From: Hyphomicrobium sp. MC1
GTDB taxonomy: Bacteria > Pseudomonadota > Alphaproteobacteria > Rhizobiales > Hyphomicrobiaceae
Assembly (NCBI RefSeq): GCF_000253295.1
Contig: NC_015717.1
Span: forward strand, 3,782,001 to 3,846,000
Direction of reading: 5' to 3'
Length of the DNA stretch: 64,000 nucleotides
Shown in pieces: positions 27,022-36,127 of this stretch (position 1 is its first letter; each line of letters opens with the position of its first letter). The notes beneath the pieces were generated by a model. The model saw only the letters and a list, made by a program, of their open reading frames with translations, searched no databases and was not told where the DNA came from. The translations under genes and the position numbers were made by a program.

Positions 27022-27363
27022 TCACGCCGCGCGATGCGCTTTGGCTTCGGAAGCCAAGGCAATAAAGAGTTGGTCGCCTTCGACCTTGACCGGTATCGTC
27101 CGCACGCTGCCTTCATCGGCGCCGAGCGCTTTGCCGGTTTCGAGCGAGATGACCCAGTTGTGCAGCGGGCATGTTACGGCGGCACCGTGGACGATGCCCT
27201 GACTCAGCGGTCCGCCCTTGTGCGGACAATGATCTTCGATAGCAAAGATGCGATCTTCTGCCGTGCGGAAGACCGCGACCTTGCCTTGCGGTGTCTCGAC
27301 ACAGCGTGCGCCGCGCCGCGGAACATCGGTGATGCTGCCGATCAATGCCCAGCTCATGTCCAT
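27022..27363 (-). CDS. nirD: Assimilatory nitrite reductase small subunit with Rieske motif
   Basis: A 113-aa NirD. The start ATG 27363 overlaps the nirB stop (TGATG). Unlike some enterobacterial NirD proteins, it keeps both Rieske ligand pairs (CPH in DHCPHKGGPL and CPLHNW), so it should carry a 2Fe-2S centre. It completes the NADH-dependent nitrite reductase with NirB. Translational coupling on both sides supports equimolar expression. Confidence 0.93.
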   Translation of the reverse strand: MDMSWALIGSITDVPRRGARCVETPQGKVAVFRTAEDRIFAIEDHCPHKGGPLSQGIVHGAAVTCPLHNWVISLETGKALGADEGSVRTIPVKVEGDQLFIALASEAKAHRAA

Positions 27364-29816
27364 CACTCCGCCGCGTCTGCCATGCCGATGGTTGCCATCG
27401 GTTTGAACTCATGCTTGTGCAGGCCGGAAACGCGTTCCGACCACGGGTCGACCTGTGCAAATTTCTGCGAATAGACGAAGCGGTCGTAATAGCCGCGGCG
27501 CTTCTCGGTATCATCGAGAACCTGGCGACGAATCTCGTCGATGGTGACACGCTTTGCCCATTTGTAGATGCGTTCGAGATAGCGCGCCTGCTCACGGTAC
27601 ATCTGCACGAGCGCAACAATGACTTCGAGGGCTTCGTCCTCGGTTTTGACAAGACCCAGAACTTCCGTGCCCTTGATGTCGAGACCGGCCGCACCTGCAA
27701 AATGAACCTCGTAGCCGGAGTCGACGCAGATCACGCCGACGTCCTTGCAGGTTGCTTCGGCGCAATTGCGTGGACAGCCCGAAACGGCCATCTTGACCTT
27801 CGCGGGCGTCCACGAGCCCCACATGAATTTCTCGATGCGGATGCCGAAGCCGGTCGAATCCTGCGTACCAAAGCGGCACCAGTCCGTGCCGACGCACGTC
27901 TTCACAGTGCGCAGACCTTTCGCGTAGGCGTGCCCCGAGACGAAGCCCGCTTTGCCGAGATCGGCCCAGACAGCGGGCAGGTCCTCTTTCTTCACGCCCA
28001 GCATGTCAATGCGCTGGCCGCCGGTTACCTTCACGGTCGGGATATTGAACTTGTCCACGACGTCAGCGATGGCGCGCAGCTCATTCGCACTCGTCACGCC
28101 GCCCCACATGCGCGGCACGACCGAATAGGTGCCGTTCTTCTGAATGTTCGCGTGCACGCGCTCGTTGATGAAACGCGATTGATAGTCGTCGGCGTATTCG
28201 CCGGGCCAGTCGCAGACGAGATAGTAATTCAACGCCGGCCGGCACTTGGCGCAGCCACACGACGTCGTCCACTCTAGCTCCTGCATGACGGCGTAAATGT
28301 TCTTCAGGCTTTTCGCTTTGATCAATCGGCGGACATCGTCATGGCCGAGGGTTGTGCATCCACACATCGGTTGCACGGCGGTCGGGTTGTAGGCATCCCC
28401 GAGCGTCAGAGACATAAGCTGCTCAACGAGGCCCGTGCACGAGCCGCACGAAGCAGAAGCTTTGGTGTGAGCGCGGACGTCATCGAGCGACGTCAGGCCC
28501 TTCTCCTGAATGGCACCGACGATCTTGCCTTTGCACACGCCGTTGCAGCCGCAGATTTCTGCGTCATCGGGCAAGGCTGCAACGGCCGCCATAGGGTCGA
28601 GGGGCGTTCCTCCCTGATAGGCCTGGCCGAAGATCAAGGTGTCGCGCATGTCGGAGATATCGACCTGCTTTTTCTTCAGGTCGTTGAACCACGCGCCATC
28701 GGCGGTTTCGCCATAAAGGACGGTACCAATGATGCGGTTGTCCTTCAGGATGATGCGCTTGTAAACACCAGCCGAAGCATCGCGCAGGACGATCTCGTGC
28801 CGGTCTTCACCGTCAGCGAAGTCACCGAGCGAGAAAAGCTCGATACCGGTGACCTTGAGCTTCGTCGGCGTGTCGTTGTGGACGAACGCCGCCATGCTTT
28901 TTTCATCTGCGAGGTGGGCCGCTGCCACGCGCGCCATTTCGTAAAGCGGTGCGACGAGGCCGTAGACGTGCCCACCGACTTCAGCGCATTCGCCGACGGC
29001 ATAAATATCAGGATCGGATGTCTGCATGCCGGCGTTGACGAGAATGCCGCGATTGGTGGCGAGACCGGCTTCTTTTGCGAGCCCGGCATTCGGCTTGATA
29101 CCGGCCGCCATGACGACGAGCGTCGCCGGAATGATACGACCATCGGCAAGCTCGACACCTTCGACACGTCTGTCGCCGAGAATGGCTTTCGTGTTGGCCT
29201 TGCAGATGACCTTGATGCCGCGGTCTTCAATCGCGCGCTGCAAGAGATAACCTGCCGCTGGATCGAGTTGGCGCTCCATCAGCGTCGGCATTAAATGCAG
29301 GACGGTGACGTCCATGCCTTGTGCTTCAAGACCTGCCGCAGCTTCCAACCCCAAGAGGCCGCCGCCGATGACGACCGCCTTGGCCCGCGACTGCGCCGCC
29401 AGCAGCATGGCGTTGACATCATCCAGATCGCGGTAGCTCAAGACGCCGGGCAGATTGTGACCCGTCACCGGCAGAATGAACGGCACCGACCCCGTCGCGA
29501 TGACGAGCTTGTCATAGGATTCGACGACGCCGTGATCGGACATCACGGTTTTGGCGTCGCGATCGATAGCGACGATCTTGTGGCCCTTGTAGAGCGTGAT
29601 GCCGTTCTTGATGTACCAGCCGTCGCCGTGAATGATGATCTGCTCATAGCTCTTCTCGCCGGAAAGAACGGGAGAGAGCATGATGCGATCGTAATTGACA
29701 CGCGGCTCGGCGTTAAAAATCGTGACGGCGTAGCGGCCGGGCGATGTCTCGAACAGATGCTCAAGCATCCGCCCAGGCGCCATGCCATTGCCGATTATGA
29801 CGAGTTTTTCCGTCAT
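27363..29816 (-). CDS. nirB: Assimilatory nitrite reductase large subunit, NAD(P)H-dependent
   Basis: The ATG at 29816 (ribosome site GGGAA) gives 817 aa. The N-terminal FAD/NADH domains show IIGNGMAPGR and VIGGGLLGLEAA. A BFD-like region (residues 422-460) has CGCNGVC and SCGSC. The sirohaem/4Fe-4S site uses Cys641, Cys647, Cys681 and Cys685 (CVGTDWC and CPRNC). It reduces nitrite to ammonium in the cytoplasm with electrons from NAD(P)H. It needs sirohaem, whose methyltransferase is encoded in the same operon. It lies 23 nt after narK. Confidence 0.96.
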   Translation of the reverse strand: MTEKLVIIGNGMAPGRMLEHLFETSPGRYAVTIFNAEPRVNYDRIMLSPVLSGEKSYEQIIIHGDGWYIKNGITLYKGHKIVAIDRDAKTVMSDHGVVESYDKLVIATGSVPFILPVTGHNLPGVLSYRDLDDVNAMLLAAQSRAKAVVIGGGLLGLEAAAGLEAQGMDVTVLHLMPTLMERQLDPAAGYLLQRAIEDRGIKVICKANTKAILGDRRVEGVELADGRIIPATLVVMAAGIKPNAGLAKEAGLATNRGILVNAGMQTSDPDIYAVGECAEVGGHVYGLVAPLYEMARVAAAHLADEKSMAAFVHNDTPTKLKVTGIELFSLGDFADGEDRHEIVLRDASAGVYKRIILKDNRIIGTVLYGETADGAWFNDLKKKQVDISDMRDTLIFGQAYQGGTPLDPMAAVAALPDDAEICGCNGVCKGKIVGAIQEKGLTSLDDVRAHTKASASCGSCTGLVEQLMSLTLGDAYNPTAVQPMCGCTTLGHDDVRRLIKAKSLKNIYAVMQELEWTTSCGCAKCRPALNYYLVCDWPGEYADDYQSRFINERVHANIQKNGTYSVVPRMWGGVTSANELRAIADVVDKFNIPTVKVTGGQRIDMLGVKKEDLPAVWADLGKAGFVSGHAYAKGLRTVKTCVGTDWCRFGTQDSTGFGIRIEKFMWGSWTPAKVKMAVSGCPRNCAEATCKDVGVICVDSGYEVHFAGAAGLDIKGTEVLGLVKTEDEALEVIVALVQMYREQARYLERIYKWAKRVTIDEIRRQVLDDTEKRRGYYDRFVYSQKFAQVDPWSERVSGLHKHEFKPMATIGMADAAE

Positions 29817-29839
29817 GACTGTTGTTCCCGCTCTTATGC

Positions 29840-31156
29840 CTAGCCTGCGATTTGGGCCAGGGCGCTGTCGGTATTGGTTGCAGATTTCGGGGAGACGCCT
29901 TCGCGCTCCATGCGTCGGATCGAAACGTGCATCCAGACGAACAGGGCGACGACGATGACGAACAGCAGCATGAAGCAGCTCGTCCAAAGCCCCGTCACCT
30001 GATTAAGAAAGCCAAAGGCGATCGGGAGAACGAAACCGCCCAGCCCGCCGATCATGCCGACGAGGCCGCCAACTGATCCGACGTTGTCGGGATAGTATGT
30101 CGCGACGTGCTTATAGACGGCGGCCTTGCCGATGCTCATGAAGAACCCGAGCACCATCGCGATCCCGACGAATATCAAGGGACTGATCTCGAAGTGCGCG
30201 GAGATCGGCCCGTGGGTGCCGTGCATGACGTAGTCGGTCGGCGGCAGCGACAGAGCTAGCGTCGCGATGGCGGATACGCCGAAGCACCAGTACATGACGG
30301 CACGGGCGCCGATGCGATCCGACAGGACGCCGCCGTAAGCGCGGAAGATGCTTGCTGGAATCGAATAGGAGGCAGCGATCATGCCAGCGGTTTCGATGTC
30401 GAAACCATAGACGCCGATCAGGTAACGCGGCAGCCAGAGTGCGAGGGCGACGAAAGCGCCGAACGTGAAGAAGTAGTAGAAGGAAAACCGCCAAACGCGG
30501 ATATCCTTCAGCGGCGCGAGTTCCATTGCGTACGCCTTTGGCGCTTCGCCTGTGCGTCGGCGCTCGGCGGTGACCGGGTCGTCGGTCGTCGCAAACCAGA
30601 AGACGATGGCCATCACCGCCAGTACAGCCGCCCAGATCAGCGCGACGGCATGCCAGCCCCAGGCGACAAGTGCGAACGGGGCAAGAAATTTGGTGACGGC
30701 CGCGCCGACGTTGCCGGCGCCGAAGATACCGAGTGCGGTGCCTTGCTGTCCGGATTGATAGAAGCGCGAGACGTAGGCGATACCGACCGCAAATGAGCCG
30801 CCCGCCAGACCAACGCCAAGCGCCGCGACAAGCATTTGCGTATAGGTGTGCGCGAAAACGAGAAGCGCCGTCGCAATGCTTGCGGCGATCATGTTGAGCG
30901 TGAACACGACCCGTCCGCCGTAGCGGTCGGTCCAGATGCCGAGGAAGATGCGGGCGAGCGAGCCCGTCAGAATGGGCGTTCCCGCCAGCAGGCCGAACTC
31001 GGTTTCATTCAATCCGAGCTGCGCCTTGATGCGAATGCCGATGATCGCGAAGATCGTCCAGACTGCGAAGCAGGCCGTGAAAGCGATCGTCGAAATCCAA
31101 AGGGCGCGCCCTTCGGCCGTGGACAGCGATAATCCCGAACTTTCCTGTGTGCGCAT
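29840..31156 (-). CDS. narK: Nitrate/nitrite transporter, MFS NarK/NasA type
   Basis: The ATG at 31156 (ribosome site GGGAG) gives 438 aa with twelve likely membrane helices. The nitrate-porter signature region AGGSFAVGIAYVSRFYQSGQQGTALGIFGAGNVGAA and the second one, VGGLVGMIGGLGGFVLPIAFG, are present. It imports nitrate, or exchanges nitrate for nitrite, for the downstream reductases. The message is preceded by a structured leader ending in a strong terminator (31189-31252), the target expected for the antiterminator NasT. Confidence 0.93.
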   Translation of the reverse strand: MRTQESSGLSLSTAEGRALWISTIAFTACFAVWTIFAIIGIRIKAQLGLNETEFGLLAGTPILTGSLARIFLGIWTDRYGGRVVFTLNMIAASIATALLVFAHTYTQMLVAALGVGLAGGSFAVGIAYVSRFYQSGQQGTALGIFGAGNVGAAVTKFLAPFALVAWGWHAVALIWAAVLAVMAIVFWFATTDDPVTAERRRTGEAPKAYAMELAPLKDIRVWRFSFYYFFTFGAFVALALWLPRYLIGVYGFDIETAGMIAASYSIPASIFRAYGGVLSDRIGARAVMYWCFGVSAIATLALSLPPTDYVMHGTHGPISAHFEISPLIFVGIAMVLGFFMSIGKAAVYKHVATYYPDNVGSVGGLVGMIGGLGGFVLPIAFGFLNQVTGLWTSCFMLLFVIVVALFVWMHVSIRRMEREGVSPKSATNTDSALAQIAG

Positions 31157-31188
31157 CGATTGCTCCCGGTCGTGGCGCCAAAAACAAA

Positions 31189-31252
31189 AAAGCTGCCGGC
31201 CAAGCGCTCGCACCCTCGGTAAAGAGGGTAGGAAGGCTTGAACGGCAGCTTT
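31189..31252 (-). terminator. Leader terminator (attenuator) of the nitrate operon
   Basis: Read on the minus strand, AAAGCTGCCG (31252-31243) pairs perfectly with CGGCAGCTTT (31198-31189) and runs into a T-rich tail. An inner hairpin ACCCTC/GAGGGT (31229-31212) has a 6-nt loop. It lies in the untranslated leader about 30 nt before the narK start. It would stop transcription unless the ANTAR protein NasT intervenes. Confidence 0.8.
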
Positions 31253-31288
31253 GCCTATTGAGCGCCCGTCATTGGACGCGGATGAAAC

Positions 31289-31316
31289 CCTAAGCGCGGA
31301 AATCACGCTGCTTAGG
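31289..31316 (-). promoter_or_regulatory. Leader RNA hairpin upstream of the attenuator
   Basis: CCTAAGC and GCTTAGG form a perfect 7-bp stem, extended by GCG/CGC around a 7-nt loop after a bulged A. It precedes the terminator by 36 nt in the transcript. ANTAR antiterminators bind paired stem-loops in such leaders; this could be the first stem. The consensus loop letters were not clearly recognised. Confidence 0.5.
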
Positions 31317-31460
31317 CGAGCTGAAATTACAAACCTTCAACTCGAGTCCCTGCCAGGATTGCGGCAGTAGCGAACACTTCGCAAGTCCAAACATTCAGCA
31401 ATTTCACGACCCGTCGGCCGCAAATTTGTGCAGCGCACGTTTGACGCAGGTCGGGGATCG

Positions 31461-32684
31461 TCACCGCTTCTGGCTTGCGATGTAGGCGTCGAGCTTGTCG
31501 GGATCGAACAAGCCGCCGTCGAAGAACCCGTCCGGCCCGAGCACCAGGCTCGCGCCGGATGAACCGACCGGAGTGGGCGCCGTCAGCGCTCCTTCGACCT
31601 TCGCGTTCGCCACCGGGAGCGCAATGCCAGACGGCTTCAGCGCGACACGGTAAAGGTCTGGCCGATACGTTTCGCGCGCAATTTTTGCATGCTCCGCGCT
31701 GTGCTGCACCTGCCCCCAACGAACCATCTGCGAATAGAACCAGAGCGCATGACTCTTCCAAGGGAACGTCGCTGCTTTAGCAAACGGTACAAAGAAATCC
31801 GAGACGGCGACGGTGCGTTCTCCGCCGACAGGCAACTGGCCTAGCAACGCAGGAAGCATCCATTCGATAGGCTGAGCGACGTATATCTTCTCGGCCAGAA
31901 TGCGCGCTAGATCGTTATGATTGCGCGTGTCTGCGCACCATTGGGCGGCATTACGCAGCGCGCGCAACAAGGCGGACAGCGCTTCAGGATTCTCTTGCGC
32001 CCAGTGCGCGCCGGCGGCGAGAACCTTCTCGGGGCTCGACCGCCAAATGGCGGCCTTCACGGTCGCTATATGGCCTTGCCCAAGGAGAGCCGCGGCAGAA
32101 TTCCACGGCTCGCCGACGCAATAGCCGTCAATCGTGCCGCTCGCGAGAGCGTCCACCATCAACGGCGGGGGCACGATGATAATCTCGATATCGCGCGATG
32201 GGTCAATGCCGCAGGCGGCCAGCCAATAGCGAAGCTCGTAGTTATGCCCTGAGTGTGGATGGACGACCGCGAACCGCAACGGCGTCTTGTTTTGGGCCGT
32301 GCGCGTGCGAACGACTTCCTTTAGAGCCTTGCCGTTCGTCGCAGGATCGAAGTCAGCCTTTGCGCCGTTAGCTGCCATCGCGTCCCACAGGGCATTCGAC
32401 ACGGTAACCGCGTTGCCGCCCAGACCGAGCGCCATCGGAACGATGGTTGGAACCGCCAGCGGTGTCAGGCCAAGATTGCAGGCAATTGGCATCGGCGCCA
32501 ACATGTGGGCGACCTGGAAATGCCCTACCGCCAGCCGATCGCGAATATTGGCCCACGACATCTCGCGCACGAGCGTCAGGTCGATCTCCTCGGCCTCGGC
32601 AAAACCCACTTCCTTTGCGGTTAGGAGAACCGCGCTGTCGAGGAGCGGCATGAACCCGGCAGTGATCTGATAAAGGCTCGCCAT
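31461..32684 (-). CDS. nasS: Nitrate-sensing regulatory protein NasS (NrtA-like, cytoplasmic)
   Basis: The ATG at 32684 (ribosome site GGAG within the nasT end) gives 407 aa. The sequence is an NrtA/CmpA-type binding protein (LVREMSWANIRDRLAVGHFQVAHMLAPMPIA) with no signal peptide, the hallmark of NasS. In known NasST systems NasS binds NasT without nitrate and releases it when nitrate binds. It is coupled to nasT and followed by the leader of the operon it controls. Confidence 0.92.
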   Translation of the reverse strand: MASLYQITAGFMPLLDSAVLLTAKEVGFAEAEEIDLTLVREMSWANIRDRLAVGHFQVAHMLAPMPIACNLGLTPLAVPTIVPMALGLGGNAVTVSNALWDAMAANGAKADFDPATNGKALKEVVRTRTAQNKTPLRFAVVHPHSGHNYELRYWLAACGIDPSRDIEIIIVPPPLMVDALASGTIDGYCVGEPWNSAAALLGQGHIATVKAAIWRSSPEKVLAAGAHWAQENPEALSALLRALRNAAQWCADTRNHNDLARILAEKIYVAQPIEWMLPALLGQLPVGGERTVAVSDFFVPFAKAATFPWKSHALWFYSQMVRWGQVQHSAEHAKIARETYRPDLYRVALKPSGIALPVANAKVEGALTAPTPVGSSGASLVLGPDGFFDGGLFDPDKLDAYIASQKR

Positions 32685-32686
32685 CG

Positions 32687-33298
32687 TCACTCCTCCTCGT
32701 CGGGTGGGGCGAGAAGCCCGGCTGCCGTTATCAAACTTTCGGCGATTTCGGAGAGCTTTCTATTTTGGTTCATCGCGGTCTTGCGCAGCAAGGCGTAAGC
32801 CTGGGGCTCGGAGAGACCGCGCGTCGTCATGAGAATACCCTTCGCCCGGTCGATGAGCTTGCGGTTTTCAAGCTCCGAACGCGCCTCTTCAAGTTCCCGG
32901 GTCATGCGCGAGAAGGCGTTAAAGCGACTGATCGCCATTTCGAGGATCGGCTTAACGCGCTCCTGCTTCAGTCCGTCAACGACGTACGCCGATACCCCCG
33001 CTTCGACCGCCGCCTCGATCGAGGCACTGTCCGAACGGTCGACAAACATCGCGATGGGGCGCTTCACGGCACGAGAAAGCTGGAACATGTTCTCGAGCAT
33101 ATCGCGGTTGGGATTTTCGAGATCGATGACGATGACGTCCGGCTCGATCTCGGAAATACGGCGCGCAATTCCCGTGACGTCGTGAACGACGGTGAGGTGA
33201 TCATAGCCAGCTTCCCGCAGGCCCGCTTCGATGACCGAGGCGCGCAGACGGTTTTCATCTATGACCAAGATGGAAAGTCGTTTCGGCCCTGCGTGCAT
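32687..33298 (-). CDS. nasT: ANTAR-domain transcription antiterminator NasT
   Basis: The ATG at 33298 gives 203 aa; the open frame continues 18 codons further upstream. An N-terminal receiver-like domain (SILVIDENRLRASVIEAGL, IVIDLENPN) is followed by a coiled linker and a C-terminal ANTAR domain (RKLIDRAKGILMTTRGLSEPQAYALLRKTAM). NasT binds leader RNA and prevents terminator formation. Its target is most likely the attenuator at 31189-31252. Overlap with nasS supports a cognate pair. Confidence 0.93.
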   Translation of the reverse strand: MHAGPKRLSILVIDENRLRASVIEAGLREAGYDHLTVVHDVTGIARRISEIEPDVIVIDLENPNRDMLENMFQLSRAVKRPIAMFVDRSDSASIEAAVEAGVSAYVVDGLKQERVKPILEMAISRFNAFSRMTRELEEARSELENRKLIDRAKGILMTTRGLSEPQAYALLRKTAMNQNRKLSEIAESLITAAGLLAPPDEEE

Positions 33299-33445
33299 GC
33301 CCGTGTCCACCAAGAAGACTGTCTCGGGTACACGATTTCCGCGCGCGGTCAACTGCCTGCAAATTCTCAGGGCCGGAACTAGGGTCGCGACAAGGTCGGA
33401 CGACGGACCGTTAATTGCACAGAAATTCGCGTCGGGCCGGTCTGC

Positions 33446-34453
33446 TCAAACGGCGCTGTTCCGATACCGTCGCGGCGATACGCCCGTCCACCGGCGGACG
33501 GCGCGGACGAAAGAGGGCTGCCCGGAATATCCTAGATCCGCGGCAACGTGGGTGATCGATTTCGAAGAACCGCTCAAAGCAACGAGCGCGCGCGCCCTTC
33601 GCGCTTCATCCAGAAGATCCGAAAAGCTCGTGCCTTCGGCCGCAAGTCGCCGCTGCGATGTTCGCACGCTGAAGCCACTCGCTTCGGCAAACCGCTCAAC
33701 GGTCGGTTCGCCATCATCGAGCATGAAATCGATGAATGCCCGCGCCGTACACGCGAAACTGTTTGCGCTGTAGAGCGGATCCCAATGATCTTTAGGCCAA
33801 TCGCCTCCAAACTTCCGGATGGAACTGGGGAACGGCCGATCCAGAACGTCGTCAGATATAAAGACTGTGAGCGCATTCGTGTCGCTCGGCGTCGGGTGTG
33901 GTCCGAGGCACCCGTTGAGATGCGACAAGCCGAATTCCGGATGCGGCGTGATCTCGATTTTGCTGAGCGGCTCGCCTGCGTAACCCGTCATTTTACAAAG
34001 TGAACGGATCAGTGCGGCCAGGTATTGTTGTACAGTGTGCCGCGTGACATCGTCCACATCGAGAGTGAGTTCCTCACGAATGAACGCTCCTTCGGCGGCA
34101 GACGTGATCGTTAGAAATTCGTGTGTACAATGACGGGGCATCGCTTCACAGACAAGAGTGAGTGCCTCGCGCGGCGTCCTGCCGCCAAGCATGAGCTGAC
34201 CCAGCTCTCCGAGATCGAGAATGCTCGTGTCTGTCACGACGCGCGTCGCGATGTCGGGTCCTTCCTGTAGGGACAGCATCCGCATTACTGAAAGAGCTTT
34301 GATCAGGGAAATCGGGCGGGAGGTTGCGTCCCAAGGCGGGGCTGATAGCCCTCCGCACGCGAGCACGTCGTCGAGCGACCGTCCGTTTTTTTGAACCCAT
34401 CGAACGAACGGCGCGATATCGGACGCGCGCACCAGCGGGAAGCTTGAGATCAT
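33446..34453 (-). CDS. AraC-family transcriptional regulator
   Basis: A 335-aa protein with an N-terminal arabinose-binding-type (PF12625-like) domain and a C-terminal AraC double helix-turn-helix (about residues 235-332: PTVERFAEASGFSVRTSQRRL and SITHVAADLGYSGQPSFVRAVRRWTGVSP). It resembles OruR/ArgR-type AraC regulators. It is divergent from a DUF1254 protein gene 118 nt away, which it may regulate. The effector is unknown. Confidence 0.9.
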   Translation of the reverse strand: MISSFPLVRASDIAPFVRWVQKNGRSLDDVLACGGLSAPPWDATSRPISLIKALSVMRMLSLQEGPDIATRVVTDTSILDLGELGQLMLGGRTPREALTLVCEAMPRHCTHEFLTITSAAEGAFIREELTLDVDDVTRHTVQQYLAALIRSLCKMTGYAGEPLSKIEITPHPEFGLSHLNGCLGPHPTPSDTNALTVFISDDVLDRPFPSSIRKFGGDWPKDHWDPLYSANSFACTARAFIDFMLDDGEPTVERFAEASGFSVRTSQRRLAAEGTSFSDLLDEARRARALVALSGSSKSITHVAADLGYSGQPSFVRAVRRWTGVSPRRYRNSAV

Positions 34454-34571
34454 GCGAGCAGCGATTCAAACAAGCGGACCTTAGCTATTTTACACCGTCT
34501 GGCGCATAAAGCGAATTATTACTCCGCTCGCACCGTACTCTCTCTGGAAAAATGTGAAATGGAGAGACAGC

Positions 34572-35993
34572 GTGACAATAAAAAATCAATTTAAAATTGC
34601 GTCGGCGACTCTCATGAGTGCCGCTTTTTTTTCATGCGCCGCTCACGCCTTGACGGTGGATGAGTCCAAAGCGATTGCGATGGATGCGTATATTTATGGA
34701 TATTCGCTAATTACGACGGAAGTTACGCGCGTTCAAATGACGAACGTTGACAAGCCCGACGGCACGCGGGGGCCGATGGGCAAGTTCGTTAACATTCCGC
34801 GTTATCCGCCCGCGGACTATCGCGGCGTATCAGCGCCGAATGCCGATACGCTTTATTCTCTCGCCTGGATAGATTTGGAAAAAGGTCCGACCGTTTTCTC
34901 TCATCCGGATATGGGGAAGCGATACTATCTGTTTCCCATGTATAGTCTTTGGATGCCTGTGATCCATTCACCCGGCACCCGCACGACGGGCGGCGCAGCA
35001 GAGAAATTCCTGCTGACCGGCCCGGGATGGAAAGGCGAGGTGCCGTCCGGCATGACGGAGATCAAATCTCCCACGCGTTACATGCTGATTCTCGGACGGA
35101 CGTATGCAGACGGAAGCGAGGCCGACTACAAAGCCGTGAATGCTCTGCAGGCTGAGTACGACCTGCGGCCGCTCTCGGCGGTCGGCGCTGATTACACGTA
35201 TGTGGCCCCGCCGGTGGATCCCAATCCGGGCTTCTCCATGACCGACAAACCACAGGACGTCATTCTTGGCCTTGGAACCGAAGGCTACTTCAACATGATG
35301 GCGCGGCTGATGTGTAAGGATGCGCCACCAGCGGCTGAGGATGCGCCTATCCTCGCAGAGATGGCGAAAATCGGCATCGAGCCGTGCAAGACATTCAGCT
35401 TGGCTAATCTCGATCCCAATGTTCAGGCAGCGTTGAAAGCGTTGCCGCAGCAGGCGCTCGATAAAATCGGCGCGAACAAGGCTGCGATGGGAGTGGAGGT
35501 CAAGAGATGGATCTTCACCAAGGGGCTTGGTGCATATGGCACCGACTACATGAAGCGCGCGCTCGTTGCGGCTTTTGGATGGCCGGCCAATTTGCAGGCT
35601 GACGCCGTCTATCCTTATACGGAGGTCGACAACGCCGGACAGCCGCTCAGCGGCGCGGACAAATATACGCTGACGTTTGCAAAGGGCCAGGAGCCGCCGG
35701 TCAACGGTTTCTGGTCGATCACGATGTACCAAATCGATCAAGGGTGGTGGTTCGTACCGAATGCGCTGAATAAATTTACGGTCAGCCCGCGCAACGATTT
35801 AAAGGCCAATCCCGACGGCTCCGTTACGCTTTACTTCCAGAATGAATCGCCGGGCGCCGATAAAGAATCCAATTGGCTCCCGGCTCCGAAAGGTGCGTTC
35901 CTGCCGATGCTGCGGATGTATTGGCCTAAGGAAACGAGCCCTTCGATTCTGGATGGGAGTTGGAGTCCGCCCGAGGTCGTGAAGGTAAACTGA
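34572..35993 (+). CDS. Exported DUF1254/DUF1214 protein
   Basis: The preferred start is GTG 34572 behind GGAGAG (473 aa); a GTG at 34554 is also in frame. A Sec signal peptide (about 1-26, ending CAAHA) precedes a DUF1254 domain (YIYGYSLITTEVTR, SAPNADTLYSLAWIDL) and a C-terminal DUF1214 domain (FWSITMYQIDQGWWFVPN, LYFQNESPG). The biochemical role of this widespread family is not established. It stands alone, divergent from an AraC regulator. Confidence 0.88.
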   Translation: MTIKNQFKIASATLMSAAFFSCAAHALTVDESKAIAMDAYIYGYSLITTEVTRVQMTNVDKPDGTRGPMGKFVNIPRYPPADYRGVSAPNADTLYSLAWIDLEKGPTVFSHPDMGKRYYLFPMYSLWMPVIHSPGTRTTGGAAEKFLLTGPGWKGEVPSGMTEIKSPTRYMLILGRTYADGSEADYKAVNALQAEYDLRPLSAVGADYTYVAPPVDPNPGFSMTDKPQDVILGLGTEGYFNMMARLMCKDAPPAAEDAPILAEMAKIGIEPCKTFSLANLDPNVQAALKALPQQALDKIGANKAAMGVEVKRWIFTKGLGAYGTDYMKRALVAAFGWPANLQADAVYPYTEVDNAGQPLSGADKYTLTFAKGQEPPVNGFWSITMYQIDQGWWFVPNALNKFTVSPRNDLKANPDGSVTLYFQNESPGADKESNWLPAPKGAFLPMLRMYWPKETSPSILDGSWSPPEVVKVN

Positions 35994-36127
35994 GCCGCAC
36001 TCATCGGAATGAAAGATCGCGCATACGGCATTGACCTTGATAGCCTGGAGTTCATCAAGCACCCGCGAGCAGCCCGGGATTTAGCTGCTCGCTGGCATTC
36101 CGCCGAAGTTGCGGAAGAAAGCTTCGA

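Noticed and set aside
31419..31434. CTGCAC-like -24/-12 element on the minus strand before the nitrate leader
   Set aside because: The GG is missing and the spacing is one base short.
36009..36127. Short plus-strand frame running into the porin repeat (36009-36215)
   Set aside because: It runs antisense into the porin gene, and its 3' half is the reverse strand of the repeat; there is no evidence it is expressed.
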